NCBI GenBank assembly: GCA_900102065.1
Contig: FMVK01000002.1
Span: 310,001-374,000 of the forward strand
DNA length: 64,000 bases
From: Lachnospiraceae bacterium XPB1003
GTDB lineage: Bacteria; Bacillota; Clostridia; Lachnospirales; Lachnospiraceae
Reading direction: 5' to 3'
Shown here piece by piece: positions 34,605 to 43,566 of the stretch. Within the stretch, counting starts at the first letter, position 1. Each line of letters opens with the position of its first letter. The position numbers and the translations under genes are program-made. Under the pieces are notes generated by a model. The model was not told where the DNA came from. It made no database searches and was given only the letters and a program-made list of their open reading frames with translations.

Positions 34605-35856
34605 GAATCTGACCGTTTCCGATTATCTTATACTTGTATGATGTAAGTTCCTTAAGTCCCATGGGACCTCTTGCATGGAGCTTCTGTGTGCTTATTCCGA
34701 TCTCTGCTCCGAAACCGAACTCAAAACCGTCCGTAAATCTTGTGGAAGCATTCACATAAACACATGCAGAATCTATCTCGTTTAAGAACTTATCTGCAGC
34801 AGCTTTATCCTCCGTTATGATCGCATCGGAATGATGTGTGCTGTATCTGTTGATATGAGCAATTGCTTCATCAATATCATCAACGGTCTTTACGGACATC
34901 TTAAGATCAAGATATTCAGTCGCAAAATCTTCTTCAGAGGCAGGAACCGCATCCGAAAAAGCTTCAAGAGAAGAGCGGTCCGCAAACAGCTCAACTTTCT
35001 TTTCTCGAAGAGCTTTTGCAGCATCAACGAAAACAGAATCTAGAACATCCTTATGAACCACAAGTGATTCGGCTGTATTGCATGTGCCGAGTCTCTGCGT
35101 CTTTGCGTTGATTATTATACTTAAAGCCTTATCATGATCCGCAGCTTTATCTATATATATATGACAGTTTCCGGCACCGGTTTCAATTACCGGGATCTTT
35201 GAATTTGCCACAACACTGGCGATCAGGTTCTTGGATCCGCGAGGGATGAGAACATCAACATATTCTTTCATTTGCATGAACTTTGTGGTCGTCTCACGAT
35301 CCGTTGACTCAATGAGTCCTACTGCAGACTCGTTGACTCCCACAGTCTTCAGTGCTTCTTTTATATATTTTACGATCGCGATATTGGAATTTATAGCATC
35401 GGAACCGCCTTTTAATATAACCGAATTGCCAGCTTTAAATGTAAGCGCAAATGCATCTGCTGTAACATTCGGTCTGGACTCGTAAATGATACCGATAACA
35501 CCGAGAGGAACTCTAACCTTCTCGATCTTTAATCCGTTGGGACGCTCGAATCTTTCCAGTACATCGCCAAGCGGATCGGGTAAGGATGCAACCTGCTTTA
35601 AGCCTTCGCTTATTGCCTGTATCCTTTCTTCGTTGAGCATCAATCTGTCCTGAAGAGGTAAGCTTACTCCCCTCTCCTTTGCATTGGCGATATCCTTGTC
35701 ATTTTCCGCGATTATATCCGCACTGTGACGGATCAGATTATCGGCAACTTCGTATAGTGCTTTATTCCTTTCTTCATTGCTTAATTTCTGGAGTTCGTAT
35801 TTTGTATTCTTTGCTTTTTCGCAAAGCTCAATAAGCTTATCATCATATGATGCCAT
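34597..35856 (-). CDS. proA: Gamma-glutamyl phosphate reductase
   Basis: Second step of proline synthesis: reduces gamma-glutamyl phosphate to glutamate-5-semialdehyde with NADPH. 419 residues, normal length, with PLGVIGIIYESRPNVT, the catalytic cysteine in RLGTCNTAESLVVH, and the C-terminal FGFGAEIGISTQKLHARGP (19 residues). The ATG at 35856 has GAGGTG 7 nt upstream; the GTG at 35865 lies within that site. It lies two genes after proB with the 5-FCL gene between them. Confidence 0.97.
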   Translation of the reverse strand: MASYDDKLIELCEKAKNTKYELQKLSNEERNKALYEVADNLIRHSADIIAENDKDIANAKERGVSLPLQDRLMLNEERIQAISEGLKQVASLPDPLGDVLERFERPNGLKIEKVRVPLGVIGIIYESRPNVTADAFALTFKAGNSVILKGGSDAINSNIAIVKYIKEALKTVGVNESAVGLIESTDRETTTKFMQMKEYVDVLIPRGSKNLIASVVANSKIPVIETGAGNCHIYIDKAADHDKALSIIINAKTQRLGTCNTAESLVVHKDVLDSVFVDAAKALREKKVELFADRSSLEAFSDAVPASEEDFATEYLDLKMSVKTVDDIDEAIAHINRYSTHHSDAIITEDKAAADKFLNEIDSACVYVNASTRFTDGFEFGFGAEIGISTQKLHARGPMGLKELTSYKYKIIGNGQIRG

Positions 35857-35861
35857 ATTTA

Positions 35862-36530
35862 TCACCTCAGATCTTTCATAGGTTTTACCATACGGTAAGA
35901 ATGTTTCTCGGTTATCACTTCGTCCATTGGCAGATCTTCCTCACCATGTGGGACTGTATCTGAAAACTGAATCTCAAAGCAGACGCCTATCTTATAAATA
36001 TCCGGATTGGCCGAAAGGAACCTGTCATAATAACCTCTGCCGTATCCTATTCGACTTCCGTCCATTCCAAAGCCAAGCCCCGGGCAGATTATCACCGCTC
36101 TGGTATTTCTTATCTCCGCAGGACTTCCTGCCGAAGGCGGCTCGGGTATCCCTTTAAATCCGATCTCAAGCTCCCTTAAGTCTCTTACTCTTGTAAATAC
36201 AAGATCATTATTCTCAACCTTAGGGTAATATACTCTCTTTCCCACAGAAACAGAATAAGCAAATATCCTTTCCGTGGGGACTTCGTTACGATATGACGCA
36301 TAGAGAAGTATCTCACCGGCTCTGACATAAGCAGGTGAAGATTTTAATTTTTCCAGGATCTGATCACCGAAAGTATCAACGTCCTTTGAAGTAAGGCCGT
36401 CTCTGGCCCTCATCATATCTTTCCTGAATCTTTTCTTGGCTTCGACCAGTTTTTCTTTATTAAAAGCGTTGATCCTGTCTCGTTGGTCAGACTGATCTAT
36501 CATGAAATTTTGTCCGAATGTGTCGGCCAT
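35862..36530 (-). CDS. 5-formyltetrahydrofolate cyclo-ligase
   Basis: Converts 5-formyl-THF to 5,10-methenyl-THF with ATP, recycling a stalled folate. 222 residues, with a roughly 30-residue N-terminal extension before the conserved KKRFRKDMMRARD start of the family. Motifs seen: VPTERIFAY, VIICPGLGFGMDGSRIGYGRGYYDR read in two parts, and DEVITEKHSYRMV. It links to Fhs and FolD further up the same gene run. Its insertion between proB and proA breaks the usual proBA pair. Confidence 0.93.
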   Translation of the reverse strand: MADTFGQNFMIDQSDQRDRINAFNKEKLVEAKKRFRKDMMRARDGLTSKDVDTFGDQILEKLKSSPAYVRAGEILLYASYRNEVPTERIFAYSVSVGKRVYYPKVENNDLVFTRVRDLRELEIGFKGIPEPPSAGSPAEIRNTRAVIICPGLGFGMDGSRIGYGRGYYDRFLSANPDIYKIGVCFEIQFSDTVPHGEEDLPMDEVITEKHSYRMVKPMKDLR

Positions 36531-36547
36531 AGCACCTCTTTGTAATA

Positions 36548-37393
36548 TCAGTCTTCTTTAAGATAATCTCCGATGAAAAAGTTATCATCTCTGTTTGCAA
36601 GGAATAATGTTCCAAAACTTCTTCCGTCCATGATCCTGTGTATGATATGAACATCTTTGGAATTGGCAATGATCATATCAGCTCCGGAACTGGTGGCGAT
36701 ACGTGCTGCCGAAAGTTTTGTATCCATCCCGCCTGTTCCCACATCGGAACCTGTGGTCTTCTTGCCCATGCCCATTATATCGGAAGTAAGTTCCGGAACT
36801 ATTGGGATAAAACGGGCATTGGGATTGGATCTGGGATCATCGGTATAGAGTCCGTCGATGTCGGACAATAATATGAGAAGATCCGCACCCACAAGAGCCG
36901 CAACAATGGCGGAAAGAGTATCATTATCACCGAACTTTATCTCATATGTTGAGATAGTGTCATTTTCATTAACGATAGGTATGGCACCCAACTTTAACAG
37001 TTCTATAAAAGTATTATGTGCGTTAAATCTGTTAAGGTCATTGATTATGGTATTCTTGGTCATCAAAACCTGTGCCGCCACATGACCGTATTCCGAAAAC
37101 ATCTTTTCATATGTCTCGATAAGCCTTGCCTGCCCAATGGCTGCGCATGCCTGCTGAACGGCGATCTCGTGATCTTCATTCTTTAAATGCATGACCTTCT
37201 TTCCTGCAGCGATAGCTCCCGAGCTTACAAGAATAACATCTTTTCCGCGGTTCTTGAGATCACATAATTCGCGGACCAAGGTTTCCATCTTAATATAATC
37301 AAGATCACCTGTCTCTTTGTGTCTGAGGGACGAAGAACCGATCTTGACTACTATTCTTTTTTTGTTTTTTAAAAGTTCTCTGTACTGATCCAT
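36548..37393 (-). CDS. proB: Glutamate 5-kinase without PUA domain
   Basis: First step of proline synthesis: phosphorylates glutamate. 281 residues: only the amino-acid kinase domain is present, with VVKIGSSSLRHKETG, VSSGAIAAGKKVM, PIVNENDTIS, LSDIDGLYTDDPR and GTGGMDTKLSAARIA. The C-terminal PUA domain found in many ProB proteins is missing, which is a known short form. The ATG at 37393 (AAGTGA upstream) is preferred over a GTG at 37402. The 61-bp gap before it is AT-rich and may hold a weak promoter (TTTAAC-16-TATACA). Confidence 0.95.
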   Translation of the reverse strand: MDQYRELLKNKKRIVVKIGSSSLRHKETGDLDYIKMETLVRELCDLKNRGKDVILVSSGAIAAGKKVMHLKNEDHEIAVQQACAAIGQARLIETYEKMFSEYGHVAAQVLMTKNTIINDLNRFNAHNTFIELLKLGAIPIVNENDTISTYEIKFGDNDTLSAIVAALVGADLLILLSDIDGLYTDDPRSNPNARFIPIVPELTSDIMGMGKKTTGSDVGTGGMDTKLSAARIATSSGADMIIANSKDVHIIHRIMDGRSFGTLFLANRDDNFFIGDYLKED

Positions 37394-37454
37394 TTCAATC
37401 ACTTATCTGTTTTTTGTATAATTTCGGTAAAATATCGTTAAAAATCAATAAAAT

Positions 37455-39158
37455 CTACACTAACTGATTATAAGACATTACTATTTTCTCCGCAACTTTC
37501 AATCCGTCTACAGCAGCGGATGTTATGCCTCCGGCGTACCCGGCACCTTCACCGCAGGGGTATATTCCCCGGATAGTACTCTGACCGTCATCAAATCTTT
37601 CCATTTTAACCGGTGATGAAGTTCTGGTTTCCACACCGGCTAAAAGCGTCATGCCGGAATCATATCCGCTTATATATCTTGCAAACTGAGGAACCGTTTC
37701 CATAAGGTCTTTGTTAAAAGATTCCGGAAGTATTTTCCTCAAGTTCGCATATTCATAAGCACCTTTTATCATTGGCTCTTCGCCGTTATGAAATCTGTGA
37801 AATGCTTCGTCCCTGTTTTCACAGAAATCGCTCCATACTTCAACAGGTATCCGGCCTCCGGCCAGCATATATGCATTCTTTTCAAGGTCTCTCTGGAACC
37901 GCATTCCGTCAAAAAGCTTTTCGCCGTAGTCATTTTCATCAACCGTTATGACGATGGCAGAGTTGGCATTGCCCGAAGCGCGGTCTCTGTTGCTCATCCC
38001 GTTGACCGCAACCATTCCGTCTTCACTGGAGGCATTAACCACATATCCGCCCGGACACATGCAAAATGAGTAAACCGCTCTTCCTGAGGAGGCTTTGGCA
38101 GTAACCTTATAATCCGCAGGCGGTAATAGTTTGCTTTTATGATCAGCACCATATTGAGCCATATTGATATCATCCTGAGGATGAATAAATCTGAATCCTA
38201 CGGCAAAAGGTTTGTTTTGCATCTCAATTCCGGATTCATGGAGATTAATAAAAGTATCTCTTGCACTGTGCCCCGGAGCAAGTACCAGGAGGTTTGCAGG
38301 GATCATCTCGATCTTTCCGTCTTTATCTTTGATCCTGATGGACGTCAGCTTTCCGTTTTCGGTCACGGGATTGATAAAAGTAGTCCTAAACTTAAATGTC
38401 GCACCCATGATCTCCATCTCTGAGCGCATATTTTTTATTACCTGTCTGAGGACATCTGTGCCGATATGAGGCTTGCTGTCGTAAAGGATATCAGGATCCG
38501 CGCCGAATCTTACGAAAGTCTCGAGGACTTCTTCAACGCGGCCGCTTTTATCATGAACATGAGAAAACAGCTTTCCGTCGGAAAAAGTTCCCGCGCCGCC
38601 TTCTCCGAATTGAATATTGGAACCGGGATCAAGTTCCCCGGTATTCCAGAAATGTTCCACAGCATTAACTCTGTCTTCAATCTTATCTCCGCGTTCTATA
38701 AGTACCGGACGCAAGCCAAGACGAGCCAGTTCATATCCGCAAAATAGTCCTGCAGGCCCTGTACCAATGATATAAGGCCTCTCATGTTCCCTGATGAAAG
38801 CAAAATTAGCAGTAGGCTTAATACTCAAAAGATTGCCTTTTTCATCACGTTCATTGTATACTTCCCAATCAGCTCCTGTGTCATACTTTCTTGGTGAAAA
38901 ATAAGTGATCTTACCTCTGCTGTTCTTAACAATCTCGGTAACCTGCTCTACTTTCATTCCGAGCGAAAAAGCCACGGAATAAACCCAGAAAATATCATTC
39001 TTTTTCCTGGCATCAAGCGATCTTCTTATTATCGTGAGATCTTTGATCACAGTGTCTTTAAGTTTTAACCTTTTGATCACCGCATTTCTGAGGACTGTCA
39101 TTTCCTTCTTTGGATCAAGCGGTGTTCTGATCTTTATATTATCTGTTTTCAGCATCAT
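37455..39158 (-). CDS. FAD-dependent oxidoreductase of the COG2509 type
   Basis: A 567-residue cytosolic flavoprotein. After an N-terminal domain of about 105 residues with a ferredoxin-like look, the dinucleotide fold begins at IIGTGPAGLFCGYELARLG and continues with VLIERGDKIEDRV, the FAD-contact stretch FGEGGAGTFSDGKL and a C-terminal PCGEGAGYAGGITSAAVDG. This large uncharacterised family is widespread in Clostridia; the substrate is unknown. It overlaps the preceding flavoprotein gene by 20 bp. Confidence 0.88.
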   Translation of the reverse strand: MMLKTDNIKIRTPLDPKKEMTVLRNAVIKRLKLKDTVIKDLTIIRRSLDARKKNDIFWVYSVAFSLGMKVEQVTEIVKNSRGKITYFSPRKYDTGADWEVYNERDEKGNLLSIKPTANFAFIREHERPYIIGTGPAGLFCGYELARLGLRPVLIERGDKIEDRVNAVEHFWNTGELDPGSNIQFGEGGAGTFSDGKLFSHVHDKSGRVEEVLETFVRFGADPDILYDSKPHIGTDVLRQVIKNMRSEMEIMGATFKFRTTFINPVTENGKLTSIRIKDKDGKIEMIPANLLVLAPGHSARDTFINLHESGIEMQNKPFAVGFRFIHPQDDINMAQYGADHKSKLLPPADYKVTAKASSGRAVYSFCMCPGGYVVNASSEDGMVAVNGMSNRDRASGNANSAIVITVDENDYGEKLFDGMRFQRDLEKNAYMLAGGRIPVEVWSDFCENRDEAFHRFHNGEEPMIKGAYEYANLRKILPESFNKDLMETVPQFARYISGYDSGMTLLAGVETRTSSPVKMERFDDGQSTIRGIYPCGEGAGYAGGITSAAVDGLKVAEKIVMSYNQLV

Positions 39159-40392
39159 TCTTCATGCCTTCCACTGCATTATATGCTCCGGTCGCTGCGA
39201 AATGAAGATTATATCCGCCGCATCTTCCGGCCACATCCAGCATTTCGCCTATAATATATAACCCTTTAACGATCTTTGACCCCATATGCTCATCCACTTC
39301 GGATAGAGGCACTCCGCCTGCACTGATCTGAGCATTGGCCATATCACCGGTTTTATCAACCGTAAATCGAAGATCATGTAAAACAGACTTTAATGAATCT
39401 AACTCATTATAAGTCATATCCGCTATATTCTTATGGATGCTAATACCGCATCTATCGCAAATAACAGGAATAAATTGCGGCAGAAGAAGACCTGTAAAAA
39501 ATGTTTCGGGTGTACGTTTTGAAAAGAGCTCTGTCCTTTCTAAAAAATCTTCATCCGAAAAACCCGGAAGCAGATCAACACTGACATAATAATGCCCTGC
39601 ACCGTGAGCATCCATATATCTTGTAAGATCAAAAACAGGGATACCTGAAAGACCTGTGGCTGTAAATTGGACTTCGCCCGATTCCAGGGCGATAAACTTA
39701 TCGGATCCTTCAAATAGACTTACAGCCGCTCTGCTCCTTATGCCATCAAGCTTTTTTAATTCTTTTTGCTCTCCGGAGCTGCATATAACCTTAGTCAGAG
39801 CGGGATAAACCGGTTTAACGGTATGTCCTGCTTTTTTTGCTATATCATATCCGTTATTTGCATTTTCCTTATATACCCCTGCAGCTCCGCCACAGGAAAG
39901 TATGCAACGGTCAAAAAAGTGTTCAAAGCTGCCGTCTCTAAGTCTGATCTCAAATTTCGATCCTTTTTTTACAACTTCGGTAACATCTGCGTCGCAGATG
40001 AATGTCACTCCCGATTCATTGCATTTATATCTCAAAGCATCCGTAACACTTGAAGCTTTACCTGTTATCGGATAGAGCCTTGATTCATCGGCACGCAATA
40101 TAAGCCCCAGTTCACGAAAAAAAGCATTTTCTTTTTCCGAAGAAAATGCCGAAAGGATCTTTTCAAGAGAATGAACGTCGCCCGTTACATAATCGGAAAT
40201 ATCTATCTTTTGATTTGATATATTGCATCTTCCGTTTCCGGTAATTGCCAGTTTTTTTAAAGTCTTATCCTGTCGCTCAAATACAGTGACATCAAATCCG
40301 GAAGCCGATGCCATAACGGCAGAACATAATCCTCCGTATCCGCCGCCTATCACAGCCAGGCTTCCTCTTACCATCGATTTATTCTCTTTCAT
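39139..40392 (-). CDS. HI0933-like NAD(P)/FAD-dependent oxidoreductase (BaiN/RdsA group)
   Basis: A 417-residue flavoprotein of the HI0933 family: N-terminal FAD fold IGGGYGGLCSAVMASASG, FERQDKTLKKLAITGNGRCNISN as the diagnostic stretch (read in two parts), ILSCGGAAGVYKEN, and the C-terminal GEMLDVAGRCGGYNLHFA. Members are linked to flavin-dependent reductions such as bile-acid dehydroxylation in gut Clostridia, but that role is not shown for this protein. It overlaps the flippase gene by 14 bp and the next flavoprotein gene by 20 bp. Confidence 0.9.
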   Translation of the reverse strand: MKENKSMVRGSLAVIGGGYGGLCSAVMASASGFDVTVFERQDKTLKKLAITGNGRCNISNQKIDISDYVTGDVHSLEKILSAFSSEKENAFFRELGLILRADESRLYPITGKASSVTDALRYKCNESGVTFICDADVTEVVKKGSKFEIRLRDGSFEHFFDRCILSCGGAAGVYKENANNGYDIAKKAGHTVKPVYPALTKVICSSGEQKELKKLDGIRSRAAVSLFEGSDKFIALESGEVQFTATGLSGIPVFDLTRYMDAHGAGHYYVSVDLLPGFSDEDFLERTELFSKRTPETFFTGLLLPQFIPVICDRCGISIHKNIADMTYNELDSLKSVLHDLRFTVDKTGDMANAQISAGGVPLSEVDEHMGSKIVKGLYIIGEMLDVAGRCGGYNLHFAATGAYNAVEGMKNDAENR

Positions 40393-42037
40393 TTTTATGA
40401 ATTATCCTGAATCTCTTACCTGCAGCAAAAAGGAATTTTCCCATAGGCTGATCTTTGACTGTATAAACCGTTAAAAGTCTTGCATTGCATAAAAGGATAA
40501 AGAACACAGCAAATCCCGCTATTGCAGTTATCAACGCAGTGGCGATATCGGGGAGTTTTATAAGTCCGGCCAAAAGCGATAGTATCTTCATTGCGGCGCC
40601 TGCAATAAAAGCACAGAATAGAACCTCTCCGAAATATTTATATGGCAGTCTGACATCCACTGTATAGAAAACAAAAACTATCCTAACAGCAAGAGCGATA
40701 ATGATGTAAATACTTAAAGCGGCAGGTAATACATATACTCCTGCATCGGTCTTGCTTCCTATGATGTAGCAAAAGATAAGAGAAAGAGCTAAAGGTACAA
40801 AAGTTGAACATATGGAAAGCCCTGTCTTATCGATCGAAAGCAGGATATATAACAATCCTGCGGATATGGCAGCAAGAGGAATAAGCGGCGCGATAAAATA
40901 CAAAAGTCTTGCTCCTGCCATTGATCTTTCTCTGAGGATACAAGGCACTATCGACGATGAAGCAGCCAAAAACCATGCTGAAAAATATACACCACAGGGA
41001 AATACTGTCTTTAAAATGATATTGATACGATTCCAGACTTCCGTGTGCTCACCCACATTATAGGCTCTGCTGAGCATATAGCTTTCCCTGCTGAAATATG
41101 TAATGGAATAAAGAAAAGGAAACGAAAAGGCTCCGGATACAAGCAAAAGGAATAGCCCCGAATCATAGATAAACAAAGCCTCACTCCCCTTAATCCTAAG
41201 GCATATTTCAAACACGATAACAAGCGCAGGTAATAAACATATCGAAGGCAATATCGAAGCAAAATGTCTCACTCCGGCCTGAAAACTTAAGATGAAACCG
41301 GGTTCTCTTAACTTAGCTCTGTCTTTAGAAATGATCTTATCAATCCTCTTTGAATGAGAGATATAGAGCAACAATGTCCTTAAGAATAAGAATAAGCCGG
41401 CAATAAGAACACCTACGGCAAGTCCTGAGGAAAAAACAGCTTTTCCGGAAGTTGCATTATCCAAAAACGAAGCTGTCATGCGACTCTTTGATAATGAAAA
41501 AATAACAACAACTATTCCGGCCGCAGGCATTAATAACGCTCCCGCATCGGCTATATCCGAAGTCTCTCCATGGCGAAGATAAGGATCTACCGCAGCATTC
41601 AGTATCAGATATATCGCCCCAATGAAGAAGGCAAAAGCAAGTGTAAAGAAAACATTAACCGAACCGTTACCGGGAAGGAGCTTTTCGGTGACAGGTTCTT
41701 TAAATATGACAGTAAGTATCAAAGCCGCTATCGAATATGTTATTCCGATTGATAAGCAGGCTTTTCTTACAGCACCGGCAGCTCTGTCTCCTCCGGCGCC
41801 GTGCCTTACTCTTATCATGCGATTACAAACCTGAGAAAGAGCCAAAGGAAAGAGCAGGATAAATGCGGATGCTATATAAAAACTCATATAAAAGAATGAA
41901 GATCCTTCGACACCTGCATAACAAGGAATTGCGATGCTAAACAGCATACAGAAAAAAGCCACCTTATATCCGCCGACCGCCTTACTTTTATCAGATCTGC
42001 CTGATCTTTTTTCTCTTCTTAAACGTTGGGTTGCCAT
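40379..42037 (-). CDS. MOP-superfamily flippase-like membrane protein (MurJ/SpoVB-like)
   Basis: A 552-residue polytopic membrane protein with 12-14 hydrophobic helices and a basic cytosolic start (RLRREKRSGRSDKSK). The layout fits the MATE/MurJ/Wzx superfamily of lipid-linked sugar flippases, and the helix ending in RMIRVRHGAGG resembles the first loop of SpoVB/PST proteins. Sequence is divergent and I cannot name the cargo. Its place next to ybeY and phoH is unusual for a lipid II flippase. It starts 1 bp after ybeY. Confidence 0.65.
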   Translation of the reverse strand: MATQRLRREKRSGRSDKSKAVGGYKVAFFCMLFSIAIPCYAGVEGSSFFYMSFYIASAFILLFPLALSQVCNRMIRVRHGAGGDRAAGAVRKACLSIGITYSIAALILTVIFKEPVTEKLLPGNGSVNVFFTLAFAFFIGAIYLILNAAVDPYLRHGETSDIADAGALLMPAAGIVVVIFSLSKSRMTASFLDNATSGKAVFSSGLAVGVLIAGLFLFLRTLLLYISHSKRIDKIISKDRAKLREPGFILSFQAGVRHFASILPSICLLPALVIVFEICLRIKGSEALFIYDSGLFLLLVSGAFSFPFLYSITYFSRESYMLSRAYNVGEHTEVWNRINIILKTVFPCGVYFSAWFLAASSSIVPCILRERSMAGARLLYFIAPLIPLAAISAGLLYILLSIDKTGLSICSTFVPLALSLIFCYIIGSKTDAGVYVLPAALSIYIIIALAVRIVFVFYTVDVRLPYKYFGEVLFCAFIAGAAMKILSLLAGLIKLPDIATALITAIAGFAVFFILLCNARLLTVYTVKDQPMGKFLFAAGKRFRIIHKNERE

Positions 42038-42038
42038 A

Positions 42039-42575
42039 TCAATCCTGCCTTGTTATCCCCAATGAATCGAGTATTTCCCGCTGTTTTTCTTCCATCACCG
42101 CTCTGTCGTCATCTTCCATATGATCGTAACCCAAAAGATGAAGGATGCTATGAGCCGTAAGGAAAGCAAATTCTCTTTTTACGCTGTGGCCGTAATCCGT
42201 AGCCTGTGAAATGACCTTACTCTTACAGATCACTATCTCACCGAGCATTATCTTCCCCGATTCCGGGTCGGTATAGTCAGCTTCGGACATTTCATCCAAA
42301 AGTGAAAAATCCGCTACGGTATCCGGTGTAAATGGAAGATTCGGAAATGAAAGCACATCGGTAACTTTATCAATATTACGGTTATCTCTGTTGATCTCTC
42401 TTATATTTTCATCATCTGTAAGATACAGATCAACCTGACAGTCATCTTCGCAGTCATGTATCTCCAAAGCTTTGTTGATCACGGCTTCGGCTGTACTCAT
42501 CATCTCATCTTCGCCTAATGGGAACTCTGATAGTTCCTTAGACATATCTTCAAAGATTATTATTGCTTTTGGCAT
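42039..42575 (-). CDS. ybeY: Endoribonuclease YbeY (rRNA maturation factor)
   Basis: A 178-residue zinc-dependent RNase acting in 16S rRNA 3'-end maturation and ribosome quality control. The zinc site HSILHLLGYDH is intact, preceded by the family stretch NIDKVTDVLSFPN and GEIVICKSK. The start overlaps phoH by 26 bp, and phoH-ybeY is a conserved pair in Bacillota. Confidence 0.96.
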   Translation of the reverse strand: MPKAIIIFEDMSKELSEFPLGEDEMMSTAEAVINKALEIHDCEDDCQVDLYLTDDENIREINRDNRNIDKVTDVLSFPNLPFTPDTVADFSLLDEMSEADYTDPESGKIMLGEIVICKSKVISQATDYGHSVKREFAFLTAHSILHLLGYDHMEDDDRAVMEEKQREILDSLGITRQD

Positions 42576-43560
42576 ATCTTTTCCTGATCTCTGTTTTACG
42601 TTTTTCGTATCTTTCGTATTCTGTTACGATGCGCTGAACAAGCGGATGCCTTACCACATCACGGCTGGAAAGATTTGCAAATCCGATCTCATCAACGTTC
42701 TTAAGTACTTTAAGCGCTTCCTCGAGCCCGGAGAGAGTTCCGCCCGCAAGATCTTTTTGTGTCAGATCTCCGGTTATAACAGCCTTTGATCCAAAACCGA
42801 TCCTTGTAAGGAACATTTTCATCTGTCCCGGTGTCGTATTCTGTGCTTCATCCAGGATGATAAAAGAATTATCAAGAGTACGGCCTCTCATATAAGCCAG
42901 TGGAGCTACTTCTATCAAACCTTTTTCAGTATTCTTCTGAAAGCTTTCAGCTCCCATTATCTGATACAGAGCATCATAAAGAGGTCTTAAATAAGGATCG
43001 ATCTTGCTTTGAAGATCTCCGGGAAGGAATCCAAGTTTCTCGCCGGCTTCAATAGCTGGTCTTGTAAGAATTATTCGACCTACCTCTTCAGCTTTAAATG
43101 CTGTTACAGCCATGGCTATGGCTAAGAAGGTCTTTCCTGTTCCGGCGGGGCCTGATGCAAAAGTGATCATTTTGTCACGGATCGCATCAACATATATCTT
43201 CTGTCCCTCCGTCTTGGGTTTAACGGGTCTTCCCTGTATAGTCCTGCAGATCACATCTTTATCAAGCTCGGTAAGTACGTCTGCTCTGTCTTCTCTGGCA
43301 AGACTCAGACCATAATCGAGCTTTTGCCTGTCCAGTTTTTTCTCGGCTTTAGATGATTCAAGAAGATCTATGATCAGCCTTGTTGCTCTTTTTACATCTC
43401 TTTCTCTGCCGTAGATATTCAGTTTTCCATCTCTGTCTGTAATATCAACAGACAACTCTTTTTCGATCTTTGCAACGGATTCATCAAAGGAACCAAACAG
43501 GATTTTTAATGATTCCAGATCCATATCGAGACTGTATTTAAATTCCGTATTTTCCGTCAA
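42550..43560 (-). CDS. PhoH-family ATPase
   Basis: A 336-residue cytosolic P-loop ATPase with an N-terminal KH-like region (about residues 1-75), Walker A GPAGTGKTFLAIAMA, PAIEAGEKLGFLPGD, Walker B NSFIILDEAQN and TRIGFGSKAVITGD. It is partnered by position with YbeY and thought to act in RNA metabolism. The start is a TTG at 43560 with a strong GAGGTG 7 nt upstream. Confidence 0.94.
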   Translation of the reverse strand: MTENTEFKYSLDMDLESLKILFGSFDESVAKIEKELSVDITDRDGKLNIYGRERDVKRATRLIIDLLESSKAEKKLDRQKLDYGLSLAREDRADVLTELDKDVICRTIQGRPVKPKTEGQKIYVDAIRDKMITFASGPAGTGKTFLAIAMAVTAFKAEEVGRIILTRPAIEAGEKLGFLPGDLQSKIDPYLRPLYDALYQIMGAESFQKNTEKGLIEVAPLAYMRGRTLDNSFIILDEAQNTTPGQMKMFLTRIGFGSKAVITGDLTQKDLAGGTLSGLEEALKVLKNVDEIGFANLSSRDVVRHPLVQRIVTEYERYEKRKTEIRKRYAKSNNNL

Positions 43561-43566
43561 ATCAGA

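Noticed and set aside
37394-37454. Riboswitch or T-box before proB
   Set aside because: The gap is only 61 bp, AT-rich, without a T-box motif or stable terminator hairpin.
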